DNA from: Bradyrhizobium guangzhouense
GTDB taxonomy: Bacteria; Pseudomonadota; Alphaproteobacteria; Rhizobiales; Xanthobacteraceae
Direction: 5' to 3'
Length of the DNA stretch: 64,000 bases
Assembly (NCBI RefSeq): GCF_004114955.1
Contig: NZ_CP030053.1
Location: 1,488,001 to 1,552,000, forward strand
Notes under the pieces: generated by a model
Told to the model about the DNA's origin: nothing
Seen by the model: the letters and a program-made list of their open reading frames with translations, nothing else
The model's database searches: none
Program-made: the position numbers and the translations under genes
Part shown: piece by piece, positions 19,036 through 28,381 of the stretch
Layout of the letters: the number at the start of each line of letters is the position of its first letter
How positions within the stretch are numbered: the first letter of the stretch is position 1

Positions 19036-19105
19036 CTAGCACCTTTCGCCCGCGTCATTCCCGGCATTCCCGTTCCAACCGCATGCATTTGCCTGGGAGG
19101 CAGTT

Positions 19106-20113
19106 TTGGCCTTGTTCAAGAAGCTTTCGTCCTGTGCTTTGGTCCTGCTCGCGATCGTGGTCTTCTTCACGAGTGATGGTCTCTCGGCGGCCGATTCCGG
19201 ACGGTCCGGCGCCGGAGCGTCAGACCAGCCCCCGGCATGGGCCTTCGTGTGGGATCCGAGCGTCCAGGTGCCGGCGCCCGGCGAGACGCCGGTTGCCCTT
19301 CCAGGCAGCAATGCCAGCTTTAGCTGGAAGCAGGCGCGCGATCTCTTCGCCGCGCTCGACTGGCATCCGGAAGCCCACCCAGCGATGCCGGACGTTGTTG
19401 CGAACGGGCGCAAGCCCGACGTTCGCGCTTGCGGATCATGCCATCGCGTCGAGGGCACCGGTGGGCCCGAGAACGCGAGTCTCGCCGGTTTGCCGGTCGC
19501 CTATTTCGTCCAGCAGATCGCCGACTTCAGGAGTGGAGCAAGGCGGATGTCCGGTGCGGAGCGGCCTTCCACGCAGGCCATGTTGGCATCGGCCAAAGGT
19601 CTGACGGATGACGACATCAGGGCTGCGGCAGAGTATTTCGCGAAGCTGGCGCGCAAGCCAGTCATCAAGGTCGTCGAAAGCGACACGATCCCGAAAACCG
19701 GACCCTCGCGCTTGTTCTACGTGAAGAGTCCCGCAGGAGGGACGGAGACGCTCGGCCAGCGCATCGTGGAGATGCCTGACGATGTCGATCGCTTTGAGCT
19801 TCGCGATTCACGAGCGACATTCACCGCCTATGTCCCGGTTGGGAGCGTGGCAAGGGGAGAAGCCCTGGTGAAGACCGGTGGATCGGGCGCGACCAACGCC
19901 TGTGGTCTCTGTCATGGATCGGAGTTGAAAGGCTTCGGCGATGTTCCAGCGATCGCCGGGAGATCTCCGACCTATATCGTGCGCCAGCTCTGGGAATTTC
20001 AGCACGGTAATCGATCGGGAGGCGCAGGCGCACTGATGCAGCAGACCGCCGAGAGGCTGTCGCAGAAGGACATGATCGACATCGCGGCCTATGTGAGCTC
20101 GCTCGATCCGTAA
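19106..20113 (+). CDS. Exported dihaem cytochrome c
   Basis: The 335-residue protein has a signal peptide (LFKKLSSCALVLLAIVVFF) and two cytochrome c class I domains, each with one haem site: CGSCH near residue 110 and CGLCH near 267. Methionine ligands are likely in the segment after each (for example RRMSGAERP). The paired-domain layout recalls cytochrome c4-like or alcohol-dehydrogenase-linked electron carriers. The TTG at 19106 is supported by GGGAGG six bases upstream. No oxidoreductase partner lies next to it. Confidence 0.85.
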   Translation: MALFKKLSSCALVLLAIVVFFTSDGLSAADSGRSGAGASDQPPAWAFVWDPSVQVPAPGETPVALPGSNASFSWKQARDLFAALDWHPEAHPAMPDVVANGRKPDVRACGSCHRVEGTGGPENASLAGLPVAYFVQQIADFRSGARRMSGAERPSTQAMLASAKGLTDDDIRAAAEYFAKLARKPVIKVVESDTIPKTGPSRLFYVKSPAGGTETLGQRIVEMPDDVDRFELRDSRATFTAYVPVGSVARGEALVKTGGSGATNACGLCHGSELKGFGDVPAIAGRSPTYIVRQLWEFQHGNRSGGAGALMQQTAERLSQKDMIDIAAYVSSLDP

Positions 20114-20497
20114 CGCCAGCAGCCGTCGTCGATCGCGGCCAGCAGAGCGCGTTGGATGGCTGGAGCCTTCCCGCTGCGGCGGCACGTCAACCCGCTTCCG
20201 ACGAACATAGGCCGCGCCGAGGTCGCCGCCGGTCGGGATGTTGCCGACATCGAGCAGGCAGCTCGCCGCACCGCATCGTGCTGGGCCTGCTGGTCCGCGC
20301 CGCCCTGAACTGAGGAGGCGGGGGGCGCCGGGTGACCCGCCTTTGACCCAAAGCGGGACACATCCGACGATGGGCGAGGCAGAAAATCTGCTCCGTTCAC
20401 CACATTTAAACCTTAAGATTTTACGAAGGGGACTCACCACAGGCTGCAGGAACATGCGAACAGCCCTCGTACAGAGGCCATCCGTGGACTTCGGGCA
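20114..20497. other. Intergenic region upstream of the SLT transglycosylase gene
   Basis: I see no gene. An AT-richer segment (20401-20430, TTTAAACCTTAAGATTTTACG) precedes the downstream gene and may hold its promoter. Confidence 0.4.
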
Positions 20498-21526
20498 ATG
20501 AAGGTCTGGCAGACCGGCTGCATCGCGGGTGTTATCGCAGCCGTGGGGCTCTATCTGGCCGACGGTAACAAGCCGGCCGCGAACGTGCCGGAGGTCATAC
20601 CCGAAGCGGCAGCAAACATCGCGGCCCCTGCGGACCTGGTGACGCCGGCCTTGTACGCGGAGGCATCCGCCAGGCTTGCAGCAGCGCTTCGGGCAGAACG
20701 AGCGGAGCTCGACGCGGTGACGTCAGCAAGTTCCGCGTCGTTGAACACCGGAGCCGAAATCGCCGATCATCCTGCGGGGCCGAAATTGGCGTCGCTGGGA
20801 GAGGATATCGTGCAATCGCTGCCGCCCGCGCGCGATGCGTCCGACGGTGCTCCCAAAGCGGCGTCGACCCCGGATTTCCGCTATCTGACCTATTACATCT
20901 GGTCCGAAGTGCCGCCCGCCGAGAAGCCGGCAGAGACCGTCTTGCGTGCGTTCAAGGACATCCCGCTCGGAACGCCGGCCGAGGAGATCAAGCGCGTTTC
21001 CGACGCGTTTGGTCTCGATTCCAACTTCATGATGGCGGTTGCCAAGATCGAATCCGGTTTCAATCCCACTCAACGCACCGGGTCGTATATCGGCCTGTTT
21101 CAGCTGAGCAAATATGAGTTCGGCAAGTTCGGCTCCGGGCAGATTCTCAATCCGCGGGACAACGCCGTTGCGGCCGCCTACAAGATCATTACCGAAGGAG
21201 TCCAGTTCGGGTGGATCACGCACCGGACGCCCGACATGAGCGATCTCTACCTGATCCATCAGCAGGGCTGGGAAGGCGCCGCCGAGCATGTCAGCCAGCC
21301 CTCACGCCTCGCCTGGAAGTCGATGTGCGCCACCGGCGAAGGCAAGGAGAAGGGCGAGAGGTGGTGCAAACGCGCGATCTGGGGCAACGCACTGCCGGCA
21401 TTCAAGCGCACCTGGAAATCCGTGGACAACGTGACGTCAGAGGCGTTCGTCGGCATGTGGCGCGGCCGGGTCGCCGAATTCTATACGAAATATGTCACGA
21501 CCGCCGCCGCGGCGGCAAACCAGTAA
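20498..21526 (+). CDS. Lytic transglycosylase, SLT domain
   Basis: The 342-residue protein has an N-terminal membrane anchor or signal (GCIAGVIAAVGLYLADG), a long low-complexity Ala/Glu-rich linker, and a C-terminal SLT-type lysozyme-like domain. The catalytic Glu lies in MMAVAKIESGFNP, with SYIGLFQLSKYEF and NPRDNAVAAAYKI following, which are the usual SLT motifs. It would cleave peptidoglycan in the periplasm. The linker suggests a tethered enzyme. Confidence 0.88.
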   Translation: MKVWQTGCIAGVIAAVGLYLADGNKPAANVPEVIPEAAANIAAPADLVTPALYAEASARLAAALRAERAELDAVTSASSASLNTGAEIADHPAGPKLASLGEDIVQSLPPARDASDGAPKAASTPDFRYLTYYIWSEVPPAEKPAETVLRAFKDIPLGTPAEEIKRVSDAFGLDSNFMMAVAKIESGFNPTQRTGSYIGLFQLSKYEFGKFGSGQILNPRDNAVAAAYKIITEGVQFGWITHRTPDMSDLYLIHQQGWEGAAEHVSQPSRLAWKSMCATGEGKEKGERWCKRAIWGNALPAFKRTWKSVDNVTSEAFVGMWRGRVAEFYTKYVTTAAAAANQ

Positions 21527-21588
21527 TTCCGTCGTCGGCGGGGTCGCCGCGTTGTCCGTCAATATACGTGACACCGGTAGGTCGGCGA

Positions 21589-22533
21589 CTACACCTTCGT
21601 TTGTTCCGGCTTGGGTAATGGGGAGACGCGCTTGGCAAACTGGCGTCCCGGATAGTGTCGGCCGCAATAGGCGACGAGCGCTTCGATAAAGGACTCGGCA
21701 TAGGGAGCCAGAAAGCGCTGCGGATCCCAAGCCACCGCGGTCCATCGCCCGATCGAGGCGCCCCTGTGAATGAGCGGAAAGGCCCGCACGCCGGTGGACG
21801 GGATCTGGACATTCGACGGCACGATGGCGACATCGTTCCCGCCTTTCGCCAGGGCGAGCAGCGTGTGAGGCGCGGCACTTTCGAGGATCACGCGCGGCCG
21901 GATATGTGCGACGTTGCAGGCGGCATCGAACCAGCCGCGAGATGCGAAGTCCCGCCGCAAGAGCAGCAACGACTCATCGGCGAGTTCGGCAATCTCCAGC
22001 TTCCGCCTGCTTGCCAGGCTATGCCGCGGCGAAACCGCAGCAAGCATGTGAACGGGGGCCAGCAATCGGCGGTGATAGCCGTCGTCGGCGGCCGGAATGA
22101 TCGCGAGGTGAACGTCGCCGCGCTGCAGCCGATCCGGAACGCGAGCACCGCCGTCCTCGATCAACTCGATGACGACGGAGGGGTGCTTGCGTCTGAACGT
22201 GGGGAGGAAATTGGCCAGCACCGTCTCTATATGTTGGGTGCTGCAGCCGACCCGCAGCGCGCCGGCCTTGCCCGTTCGCAGCGCGCGCGCACGCTCGCCG
22301 AACGATTCGGCGTCCTGCAGGAGACGGCGACCGCGCCGTAGCAGATCTTCGCCCTCCGACGTCAGCTTGATCCCGCGGCCGACGCGATCGAACAAGGGAA
22401 TCCCGAGTTCCGCCTCCAGCGCCTGGATTTGCCGCGAGGCGGCCGGCTGGCTCAGATGCAAATGTTGTTGCGCGGCGGCAAAGCCGCCTGCCTCGGCAAC
22501 GACGACGAATGTGCGCAGTTGTCGAAGGTCCAT
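21589..22533 (-). CDS. LysR-family transcriptional regulator
   Basis: The 314-residue protein has the N-terminal winged helix MDLRQLRTFVVVAEAGGF and QPAASRQIQALEAELG, then the LysR effector domain. The ATG at 22533 places the HTH at the very N-terminus. It is divergent from the cupin-type dioxygenase-like gene at 22644, 110 bases away, and probably controls it. Confidence 0.9.
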   Translation of the reverse strand: MDLRQLRTFVVVAEAGGFAAAQQHLHLSQPAASRQIQALEAELGIPLFDRVGRGIKLTSEGEDLLRRGRRLLQDAESFGERARALRTGKAGALRVGCSTQHIETVLANFLPTFRRKHPSVVIELIEDGGARVPDRLQRGDVHLAIIPAADDGYHRRLLAPVHMLAAVSPRHSLASRRKLEIAELADESLLLLRRDFASRGWFDAACNVAHIRPRVILESAAPHTLLALAKGGNDVAIVPSNVQIPSTGVRAFPLIHRGASIGRWTAVAWDPQRFLAPYAESFIEALVAYCGRHYPGRQFAKRVSPLPKPEQTKV

Positions 22534-22643
22534 TTCAATGCATCCATTGCATCGATACCACGATGATAAATGCATTGGACACATTGAGCAAGTCGCGACA
22601 TCCTCGAGGCCGCCAAGCCGAAATGTGTCGAAAGGGTATCGCG

Positions 22644-23216
22644 ATGTTTGACACCGAGCGTTTCGTTGCCGACTGCCGCGCGGCATTCGCGGCGGACCCG
22701 TCTCACCGGGCCATTCACGAGGTCGTTGCCCGCGCGATGTCCGAACCGGCCGCGGTCTTCAAGGGACTGGGCGAGCCGACGCGCCCCGAAAGCCGCGCGC
22801 TCTTTCACTCCGAGACGCTGACCATTTTGAACGTGGTTTGGCCTCCCGGCTATATCGTGCCGCCTCACGATCATCACATGTGGGCCGTGATCGGCGTCTA
22901 TGCGGGCCGGGAGGACAACGTGTTCTGGCGGCGCATTCCGGGCGAGCCAAGCAGGATCGAGGCCGCCGGCGCCAAGGCCTTGCGCGCGCGCGATACCGTG
23001 CCGCTCGGCACCGACATCATCCATTCGGTGATCAATCCGATCGATCGGTTGAGCGGTGCAATCCACGTCTACGGCGGCGATTTCTTTGCCGCGGAGCGGA
23101 GCAAATGGGACTCGTTGACGCTCGAAGAGGGCCGCTCCGACCGCGAAGAAGCGCGCCGCAACTTCGAACGGGCAAGTGCGCGCTACGAAGCAAGCCTGCG
23201 CGAGGCCGGCGGCTGA
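22644..23216 (+). CDS. Cupin-fold protein, cysteine dioxygenase-like
   Basis: The 190-residue product has the cupin metal motif in WPPGYIVPPHDHHMWAVIGVY and a second histidine motif in GTDIIHSVINP, as seen in thiol dioxygenase-like proteins. The likely metal is iron. Substrate unknown. The ATG at 22644 is preceded by AAAGGG. Its expression is probably set by the divergent LysR gene. Confidence 0.75.
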   Translation: MFDTERFVADCRAAFAADPSHRAIHEVVARAMSEPAAVFKGLGEPTRPESRALFHSETLTILNVVWPPGYIVPPHDHHMWAVIGVYAGREDNVFWRRIPGEPSRIEAAGAKALRARDTVPLGTDIIHSVINPIDRLSGAIHVYGGDFFAAERSKWDSLTLEEGRSDREEARRNFERASARYEASLREAGG

Positions 23217-23280
23217 CTGATGCGCGTCGTCGCGCCGTCGTCCTCGCCCTGGAGCGGATCGGGCTGACGCACCGCCAGCC

Positions 23281-23514
23281 CTACTGCGTCGTTCTGTTGC
23301 TGCTGAAGATGAAGGCCGCCTGAAACAGGCTCCCGCCATCGGTTCGCACCTCGACTGCAACGTCTTGCCGCTCATCCAGGCTCGCGAGATCGCGCGCCAG
23401 GCCTGCCAGCGTCTCGGCTGCTTCCACTTCAGCGTCACGCTGTGTTGGGAACTCCAGCCCTTCCTCGTCGGGATAGAGCCCGGTGCTGTCCCTGATGTCG
23501 AAATAATAGCGCAT
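23281..23514 (-). CDS. DUF6894-like small protein
   Basis: The 77-residue protein starts MRYYFDIRDSTGLYPDEEG and continues with an AEVEAAETLAGLARDL helix, the layout of a small family common and multicopy in Bradyrhizobium. Function unknown. The ATG at 23514 has AGAGGG upstream. Confidence 0.72.
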   Translation of the reverse strand: MRYYFDIRDSTGLYPDEEGLEFPTQRDAEVEAAETLAGLARDLASLDERQDVAVEVRTDGGSLFQAAFIFSSNRTTQ

Positions 23515-23649
23515 CACCGCATCACCCTCTGATGTGGCCCTGCTTCAACACCAGCGTCGACAGGCGGTTCCTGATCGACGAGGGTGCCACCAAGCGCAAT
23601 GCGAGGCTATAGGGACAGTGCAACTGCCGCTTCAGGACATCAGAGCTCT

Positions 23650-23925
23650 CTAGCTCGCGGACCCCGAAACCTGAGGAAGGGGTGGCTTGCGTTCGGGAAG
23701 CTTCTTCTTCGGAGGCGCCGGCAACAAGCCTTCCCTGATCGCCTGCTTGCGGGCGAGCTTGCGGGCCCGCCTGACGGCTTCGGACTTCTCGCGCGCCTTT
23801 CTCTCGGAAGGCTTCTCATAGGCGCGCCGCTGCTTCATTTCGCGGAAAACGCCTTCCCGCTGCATCTTCTTCTTCAGGACACGAAGCGCCTGGTCGACAT
23901 TGTTGTCGCGGACAAGAACCTGCAT
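23650..23925 (-). CDS. rpsU: 30S ribosomal protein S21
   Basis: The 91-residue protein begins [20 protein letters not shown] and continues with [21 protein letters not shown], the typical S21 sequence, then a basic C-terminal extension common in alphaproteobacteria. GAGGAG lies before the ATG at 23925. It is divergent from cspA, so both may respond to cold or growth shifts. Bradyrhizobium carries several rpsU copies. Confidence 0.93.
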   Translation of the reverse strand: MQVLVRDNNVDQALRVLKKKMQREGVFREMKQRRAYEKPSERKAREKSEAVRRARKLARKQAIREGLLPAPPKKKLPERKPPLPQVSGSAS

Positions 23926-24207
23926 TGAAACTCCTCGTTGGGCTGCGAAATGGAGCGATCCTGCACGCAGCCGGTTGCGCAGGAGACTCGTGACGAATGG
24001 GAGAATGAGAGCGACCGCGCATGTCTTCGCCGGTCTCGAACGCGCAGGTTTGCGCGTCACGGCGATGCGGTTCAGTGGTAACGACGTGACCACCGCCGCG
24101 CGGCCAAGTCAATCGATAAAGGGCTTTCGCGCCTGCCGGCGCTGCGTCTGGAACTGGTCCGCGCGCAGCGTCAAAACCGCAGGATTGAAAACAAATTGGC
24201 GCCTTCC

Positions 24208-24235
24208 TTGTAAAAGCAGGAATATTGTGTATATT
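24208..24235 (+). promoter_or_regulatory. Sigma-70-type promoter for cspA
   Basis: TTGTAA (24208-24213) and TATATT (24230-24235) are separated by 16 bases. A start a few bases downstream would give a leader of about 120 bases before the cspA ATG, matching the long leaders of cold-shock mRNAs. Confidence 0.55.
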
Positions 24236-24363
24236 CGTTCTATTCGATTAGCCGCTGTGCCTTGTTGAACGCGCCCGCGGGCTCCTTTTCCAAAGACATC
24301 GACGAAGTTGAAACGACCGCGTGATTGTCGCGCGGCACGCGCTTTCGCGCTTTGGAGAAGAAC

Positions 24364-24573
24364 ATGACGACAGGTACCGTGAAGTGGTTTAACGGCCAAA
24401 AGGGTTTTGGATTCATCCAGCCGGACGATGGCGGCAACGATGTGTTCGTTCACATCAGCGCGGTCGAACGCGCCGGCCTTGCGGGTCTCGCCGAGGGCCA
24501 GAAGGTGAATTTCGAAGCCAAGACCGACAAGATGCGGGGCAAGGTCAGCGCAGAGAACCTCTCGCTGGCATGA
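24364..24573 (+). CDS. cspA: Cold shock protein, CspA family
   Basis: The 69-residue OB-fold protein has RNP1 KGFGFIQ and RNP2 VFVHISAV with flanking [10 protein letters not shown], all typical. It binds single-stranded RNA and melts mRNA structure in the cold. The ATG at 24364 follows GGAGAAGAAC. A hairpin terminator follows at 24617-24646. Confidence 0.95.
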   Translation: MTTGTVKWFNGQKGFGFIQPDDGGNDVFVHISAVERAGLAGLAEGQKVNFEAKTDKMRGKVSAENLSLA

Positions 24574-24616
24574 TCTCGTAGCGCCGTTTCACGGATGTAC
24601 TGAAACGGCTGTGATG

Positions 24617-24646
24617 CCCGCTCGATCCCCGGATTGAGCGGGTTTT
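24617..24646 (+). terminator. Rho-independent terminator of cspA
   Basis: Arms CCCGCTC-GATCC and GGATT-GAGCGGG form a stem followed by TTTT on the plus strand. Confidence 0.7.
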
Positions 24647-24669
24647 GCGCATTGCATACGGGGTGAACG

Positions 24670-24912
24670 ATGAGCGCAAGGAAATCGGTTGTACCGTCGC
24701 CCGAAGCAATTGCGCGCTCGCATCGTCAGCGTCTGGCCGCCGAAGAGGGCGCGCGGGCGATCGCGGACGTCGAACGGCAGGGTGTCGAGGTTCGCAAGAA
24801 CATGGCGCGATTGCGCGAGCTGCGCGAGGCCAAGGAAGCCGCTGACGCCGTCATTGCAGAAACGTTGCCCGCGCCGGCACCCAAGAAGCGCGCAAGGAAA
24901 TGGCCCAAATAG
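24670..24912 (+). CDS. Small basic helical protein of unknown function
   Basis: The 80-residue protein is mostly helical and charged (HRQRLAAEEGARAIADVERQG) with a lysine-rich C-terminus (KKRARKWPK). No known motif. It lies 97 bases after cspA, past its terminator. It may bind nucleic acid, but this is only a guess. Confidence 0.55.
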   Translation: MSARKSVVPSPEAIARSHRQRLAAEEGARAIADVERQGVEVRKNMARLRELREAKEAADAVIAETLPAPAPKKRARKWPK

Positions 24913-24921
24913 CCCGCTTCA

Positions 24922-25164
24922 ATGATCGTCAACGGCCGGAGTGCTGATGTGCCCAGAGCAAAGTCGGACGGTAGTGGAACCATCACCTTTACGCTCGCGC
25001 TCGGTGCAGCGCGGCAGTTGTGCAGACTTACGACGACGTTTCAGACCGACAAGCAGGCCTTCAGCTATCTCCACAAATATCGCACCGAGTTCGAACGGAT
25101 CGCGCGGGCGCGCCTCGCTTCCGGGGAGCTCGAGGACGGCGTCGTCGTTCTCTCGATGCTCTAG
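24922..25164 (+). CDS. Small protein of unknown function
   Basis: The 80-residue protein begins MIVNGRSADVPRAKSDGSG and contains TFTLALGAARQLCRL and a helix QAFSYLHKYRTEFERIARARL. I see no motif. It starts nine bases after the preceding gene and is probably co-transcribed with it. Confidence 0.5.
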   Translation: MIVNGRSADVPRAKSDGSGTITFTLALGAARQLCRLTTTFQTDKQAFSYLHKYRTEFERIARARLASGELEDGVVVLSML

Positions 25165-25193
25165 AGCGTGGCTGAGGCGCTCTCGAAAAAGCG

Positions 25194-25376
25194 CTATTTG
25201 GAAGCCCCTTTTGCGCTGGCTTCCCTCGCCAGACGCTCCGCTTTCAGGCGCTCGCGATTTTCCTGAAAGGATTGCTCCGCTTTCGCGTAGTCGGTCAGGG
25301 GCTTGGCTTTGTCCGTCGCCTTGAAAGCATTGTTGGCTTCCCGCAGATGGCGGGCATTCGCGTCTGTTCTGATCAT
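25194..25376 (-). CDS. Small helical protein of unknown function
   Basis: A 60-residue charged helical protein (MIRTDANARHLREANNAF, ending in KAERLAREASAKGASK). GGAGGG precedes the ATG at 25376, and that ATG overlaps the stop of the upstream gene (ATGA), so the two genes are translationally coupled. Confidence 0.55.
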   Translation of the reverse strand: MIRTDANARHLREANNAFKATDKAKPLTDYAKAEQSFQENRERLKAERLAREASAKGASK

Positions 25377-25618
25377 GGTCCCTCCACGAGCTCGAGTATT
25401 CTCGGCCTGACCGCCGGCATCTCGGCGACCTGCGCCCGGTAGTTTGAGATCGCCCTGTTCGCGAGCATGAGCTTTCTTCGCTCGCCCTTGCGTAGCTGCT
25501 GCTCGATCGAATCCAGAATGATGTCTGCCGATTCCGCCGCGCCTCTCAACTCGCCGGACTTCTCCAGAAAGCTCCAGGCGATGTCGAACGACTCTTCGAG
25601 CGCGCTGACAAGTGTCAT
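25373..25618 (-). CDS. Small protein of unknown function
   Basis: The 81-residue protein starts MTLVSALEESFDIAWSFLEK and is predicted all-helical. No motif recognised. It is the first gene of a two-gene unit with 25194-25376. Confidence 0.5.
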   Translation of the reverse strand: MTLVSALEESFDIAWSFLEKSGELRGAAESADIILDSIEQQLRKGERRKLMLANRAISNYRAQVAEMPAVRPRILELVEGP

Positions 25619-25925
25619 GGTCGTCAACTCCGCTGCCGGACGCCTGTTCCTCACCCTCATGACAGGGACTCGCGACACTTGGGGCCGGCCCGCACCAACC
25701 GTCACGTCGGCGGCGGCTCGATCCGGCTTCGACGCCGGTCGAGTTCAGAGGAAGCTTGCACCGGGAATGTATTCGTAGGCTCCCACCAGCGGCGCATGCA
25801 CATCGTGCTGCGGTTGTGATACGATCATACGTAATCGATGACTTGAGCCTGTAAGGGGTGATCGGCCCGCAAATGGGCCGTCGCGCGAGGCCGCGATGCG
25901 GAACCAAGCAAGAAGGAATCATTCG
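25619..25925. other. Intergenic region with divergent promoters
   Basis: No gene is apparent. It separates a minus-strand and a plus-strand unit and must carry both promoters. The AT-richer stretch 25818-25840 (GATACGATCATACGTAATCG) may hold the promoter of the isomerase gene. Confidence 0.4.
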
Positions 25926-26981
25926 ATGAAGATGATCAAGGGACCGGCAATTTTCCTCGCTCAGTTCGCATCCGACACGGCGCCGTTCAACTCCTTCGAT
26001 TCGATCTGCAAATGGGCCGCAGCGCTGGGCTACGAGGGCGTCCAGATTCCGAGCTGGGATGGGCGACTGTTCGACGTCAAGAAGGCGGCGGAGTCGCAAG
26101 GTTACGCCGACGAGGTCAAGGGTATCGCCGCCAGTCACGGGCTTTCGATCACGGAGCTGTCGACCCATCTCCAGGGCCAGCTCGTCGCGGTGCATCCGGC
26201 CTATGATGCCGTGTTCGACGGCTTCGCCGTGCCCGAAGTGCGCGGCAATCCGAAGGCGCGCACCGAATGGGCCGTCGACCAGGTCAAGTCGGCGATCCGC
26301 GCGTCAAAGCGCCTTGGGCTCACCGCGCACGCGACCTTCTCGGGCGCGCTCGCCTGGCCCTACATCTATCCCTGGCCACAACGCCCACAAGGCCTGGTCG
26401 AGGAGGCCTTCGACGAGCTCGCGAGGCGATGGCGGCCGATCCTCGACGAGGCCGACGCGCACGGCGTCGATCTCGCCTACGAGATTCACCCCGGCGAAGA
26501 TCTCCACGACGGCGTCTCCTACGAGATGTTCCTCGAAAGGGTGAACAACCATCGCCGCGCGAACCTGCTCTACGATCCCTCGCACTTCGTGCTGCAGCAG
26601 CTCGACTATCTCGACTACATCGACATCTATCACGAGCGCATCAAGGCCTTTCACGTCAAGGACGCCGAGTTCAACCCGACCGGGAGGCAGGGCGTCTATG
26701 GCGGCTTCCAGAGCTGGGCGAACCGGGCCGGCCGCTTCCGCTCGCCGGGGGACGGGCAGATCGATTTCGGCGCGATATTCTCCAAGCTGACGCAGTATGA
26801 TTACGGCAGCTGGGCGGTGCTGGAATGGGAATGCGCGCTGAAGCACCCCGAGGACGGCGCGCGCGAAGGTGCCGAGTTCATCAGGAACCACATCATCCGC
26901 GTCACCGAAAAGGCCTTCGACGATTTCGCCGGCGCCGGCACCGACGTCGCGATGGTCCGCAAGATGCTTGGCATCTCCTAG
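25926..26981 (+). CDS. Sugar phosphate isomerase/epimerase, AP endonuclease 2-type TIM barrel
   Basis: The 351-residue protein has the xylose-isomerase-like barrel pattern, with metal-binding segments IHPGEDLHD, YDPSHFVLQQLDYL, FHVKDAEF and VLEWECAL. It is followed by a Gfo/Idh/MocA dehydrogenase, a pairing typical of inositol or 3-keto-sugar catabolic sets, which supports a role in sugar conversion. The ATG at 25926 is preceded by AAGGAATC. Confidence 0.85.
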   Translation: MKMIKGPAIFLAQFASDTAPFNSFDSICKWAAALGYEGVQIPSWDGRLFDVKKAAESQGYADEVKGIAASHGLSITELSTHLQGQLVAVHPAYDAVFDGFAVPEVRGNPKARTEWAVDQVKSAIRASKRLGLTAHATFSGALAWPYIYPWPQRPQGLVEEAFDELARRWRPILDEADAHGVDLAYEIHPGEDLHDGVSYEMFLERVNNHRRANLLYDPSHFVLQQLDYLDYIDIYHERIKAFHVKDAEFNPTGRQGVYGGFQSWANRAGRFRSPGDGQIDFGAIFSKLTQYDYGSWAVLEWECALKHPEDGAREGAEFIRNHIIRVTEKAFDDFAGAGTDVAMVRKMLGIS

Positions 26982-27029
26982 AGCATGATCCGGAAAAGTG
27001 TGAAGCGGTTTTCCGAAAAGATCATGCTC
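26981..27029. repeat. GAGCATGATCCGGAAAA palindrome family
   Basis: Arms GAGCATGATC (26981-26990) and GATCATGCTC (27020-27029) are perfectly complementary, with inner CGGAAAA/TTTTCCG. It begins at the last base of the isomerase stop codon. This is a well-known dispersed palindrome in Rhizobiales. A second short dyad (27043-27082) follows. Confidence 0.75.
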
Positions 27030-27095
27030 AAACAAAGAGCTAAAGTGCGATGACGATTCAATCCAATCTCATCGCGCTTTAGAGCGAGGCAGCAG

Positions 27096-28274
27096 ATGGC
27101 AATCGAGGCAGGCAACGAGACCGCGGGTCACCGCCGTATCCGGCTCGGCATGGTCGGCGGCGGGCAAGGGGCTTTCATCGGCGCGGTGCATCGCATCGCC
27201 TTCAGGATCGATGACCAGTTCGAGCTGGTGGCCGGTGCGCTCGCATCGGATCCCGCCCGCGCCAAGGCTTCGGCAAAGGAGCTCGGGATCGCGGCGGACC
27301 GCGCCTATGGCAGCTTCGAGGAGATGGCGAGAGCGGAAGCCGCCCGGCCTGACGGCATCGAGGCGGTCTCGATCGTCACCCCCAATCACATGCATGCGCC
27401 GGTGGCAAAGGCCTTCCTCCAAGCCGGCATCCATGTGATCTGCGACAAGCCGTTGACCACCAGCGTCGCCGAGGCCGAGGAATTGGCGGCGCTGGTGCAG
27501 ACGACCGGCAAGGTCTTCGTCGTCACGCATAATTATGCGGGCTATCCGATGATCCGCCAGGCCCGCGCCATGGTGGCATCAGGCGATCTCGGCGAGATCA
27601 GGCTGGTCCAGGCCGAATATCTGCAGGACTGGTTGACGGAGCGGCTGGAGGCGACGGGCCAGAAGCAGGCGGCGTGGCGCACCGATCCGGCCCGCTCCGG
27701 CGCCGGCGGCTGCATCGGCGACATCGGCACCCATGCCTATCATCTCGCCTGCTTCGTCAGCGGGCTCGAGCTCGACCAGTTGCTCGCCCAGCTCTCGACC
27801 TTCGTGCCGGGCCGGCTGCTCGACGACGACGTCCAGATCCTTCTGAGGTGGAAGGGCGGCGCCAAGGGCATGCTTTGGGCGAGCCAGGTCGCGGTCGGCA
27901 ATGAGAACGGATTGAAGCTGCGCGTCCACGGCACCAAGGGTGGCCTGGAATGGGCGCAGTCCGATCCGAACTATCTCTGGTTCACGCCCTACGGCCAGCC
28001 GAAACAATTGCTGACCCGCGGCGGCGCCGGTGCGCTGCCGGAGGCTGGCCGTGTCAGCCGCATCCCGTCAGGTCATCCCGAAGGCTATCTCGAAGGATTT
28101 GCGACCATCTATGCCGAAGCCGCGCGCGCAATTCGCGCCGTCACATCGGGCGTCAAACCCGATCCGGCGGTGGTCTACCCGACGGTGCATGACGGGCTCG
28201 CCGGCATGAAGTTCATCGACGCCGCGGTGAGATCATCGGCGGCGAATGGCGCCTGGGTCCGCGTCGGCGGATGA
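27096..28274 (+). CDS. Gfo/Idh/MocA-family NAD(P)-dependent oxidoreductase
   Basis: The 392-residue protein has the N-terminal Rossmann motif RLGMVGGGQGAFIG, the EKP-like segment CDKPLTTS and IGDIGTHAYHLACF with the catalytic histidine. Members oxidise sugars or inositols. It follows the isomerase gene in the same direction, 114 bases away with a palindrome between, and likely acts in the same pathway. Confidence 0.9.
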   Translation: MAIEAGNETAGHRRIRLGMVGGGQGAFIGAVHRIAFRIDDQFELVAGALASDPARAKASAKELGIAADRAYGSFEEMARAEAARPDGIEAVSIVTPNHMHAPVAKAFLQAGIHVICDKPLTTSVAEAEELAALVQTTGKVFVVTHNYAGYPMIRQARAMVASGDLGEIRLVQAEYLQDWLTERLEATGQKQAAWRTDPARSGAGGCIGDIGTHAYHLACFVSGLELDQLLAQLSTFVPGRLLDDDVQILLRWKGGAKGMLWASQVAVGNENGLKLRVHGTKGGLEWAQSDPNYLWFTPYGQPKQLLTRGGAGALPEAGRVSRIPSGHPEGYLEGFATIYAEAARAIRAVTSGVKPDPAVVYPTVHDGLAGMKFIDAAVRSSAANGAWVRVGG

Positions 28275-28381
28275 ACTCCGCGTTCGAGTCTGCTGTTGGC
28301 CGTAGCTGACCTGTTGTGCCGTCGGTCGATAAGCCAGCCTTTGACTCAATTCGGACCTGGACGGGCGCCACTGCGGTTCGA

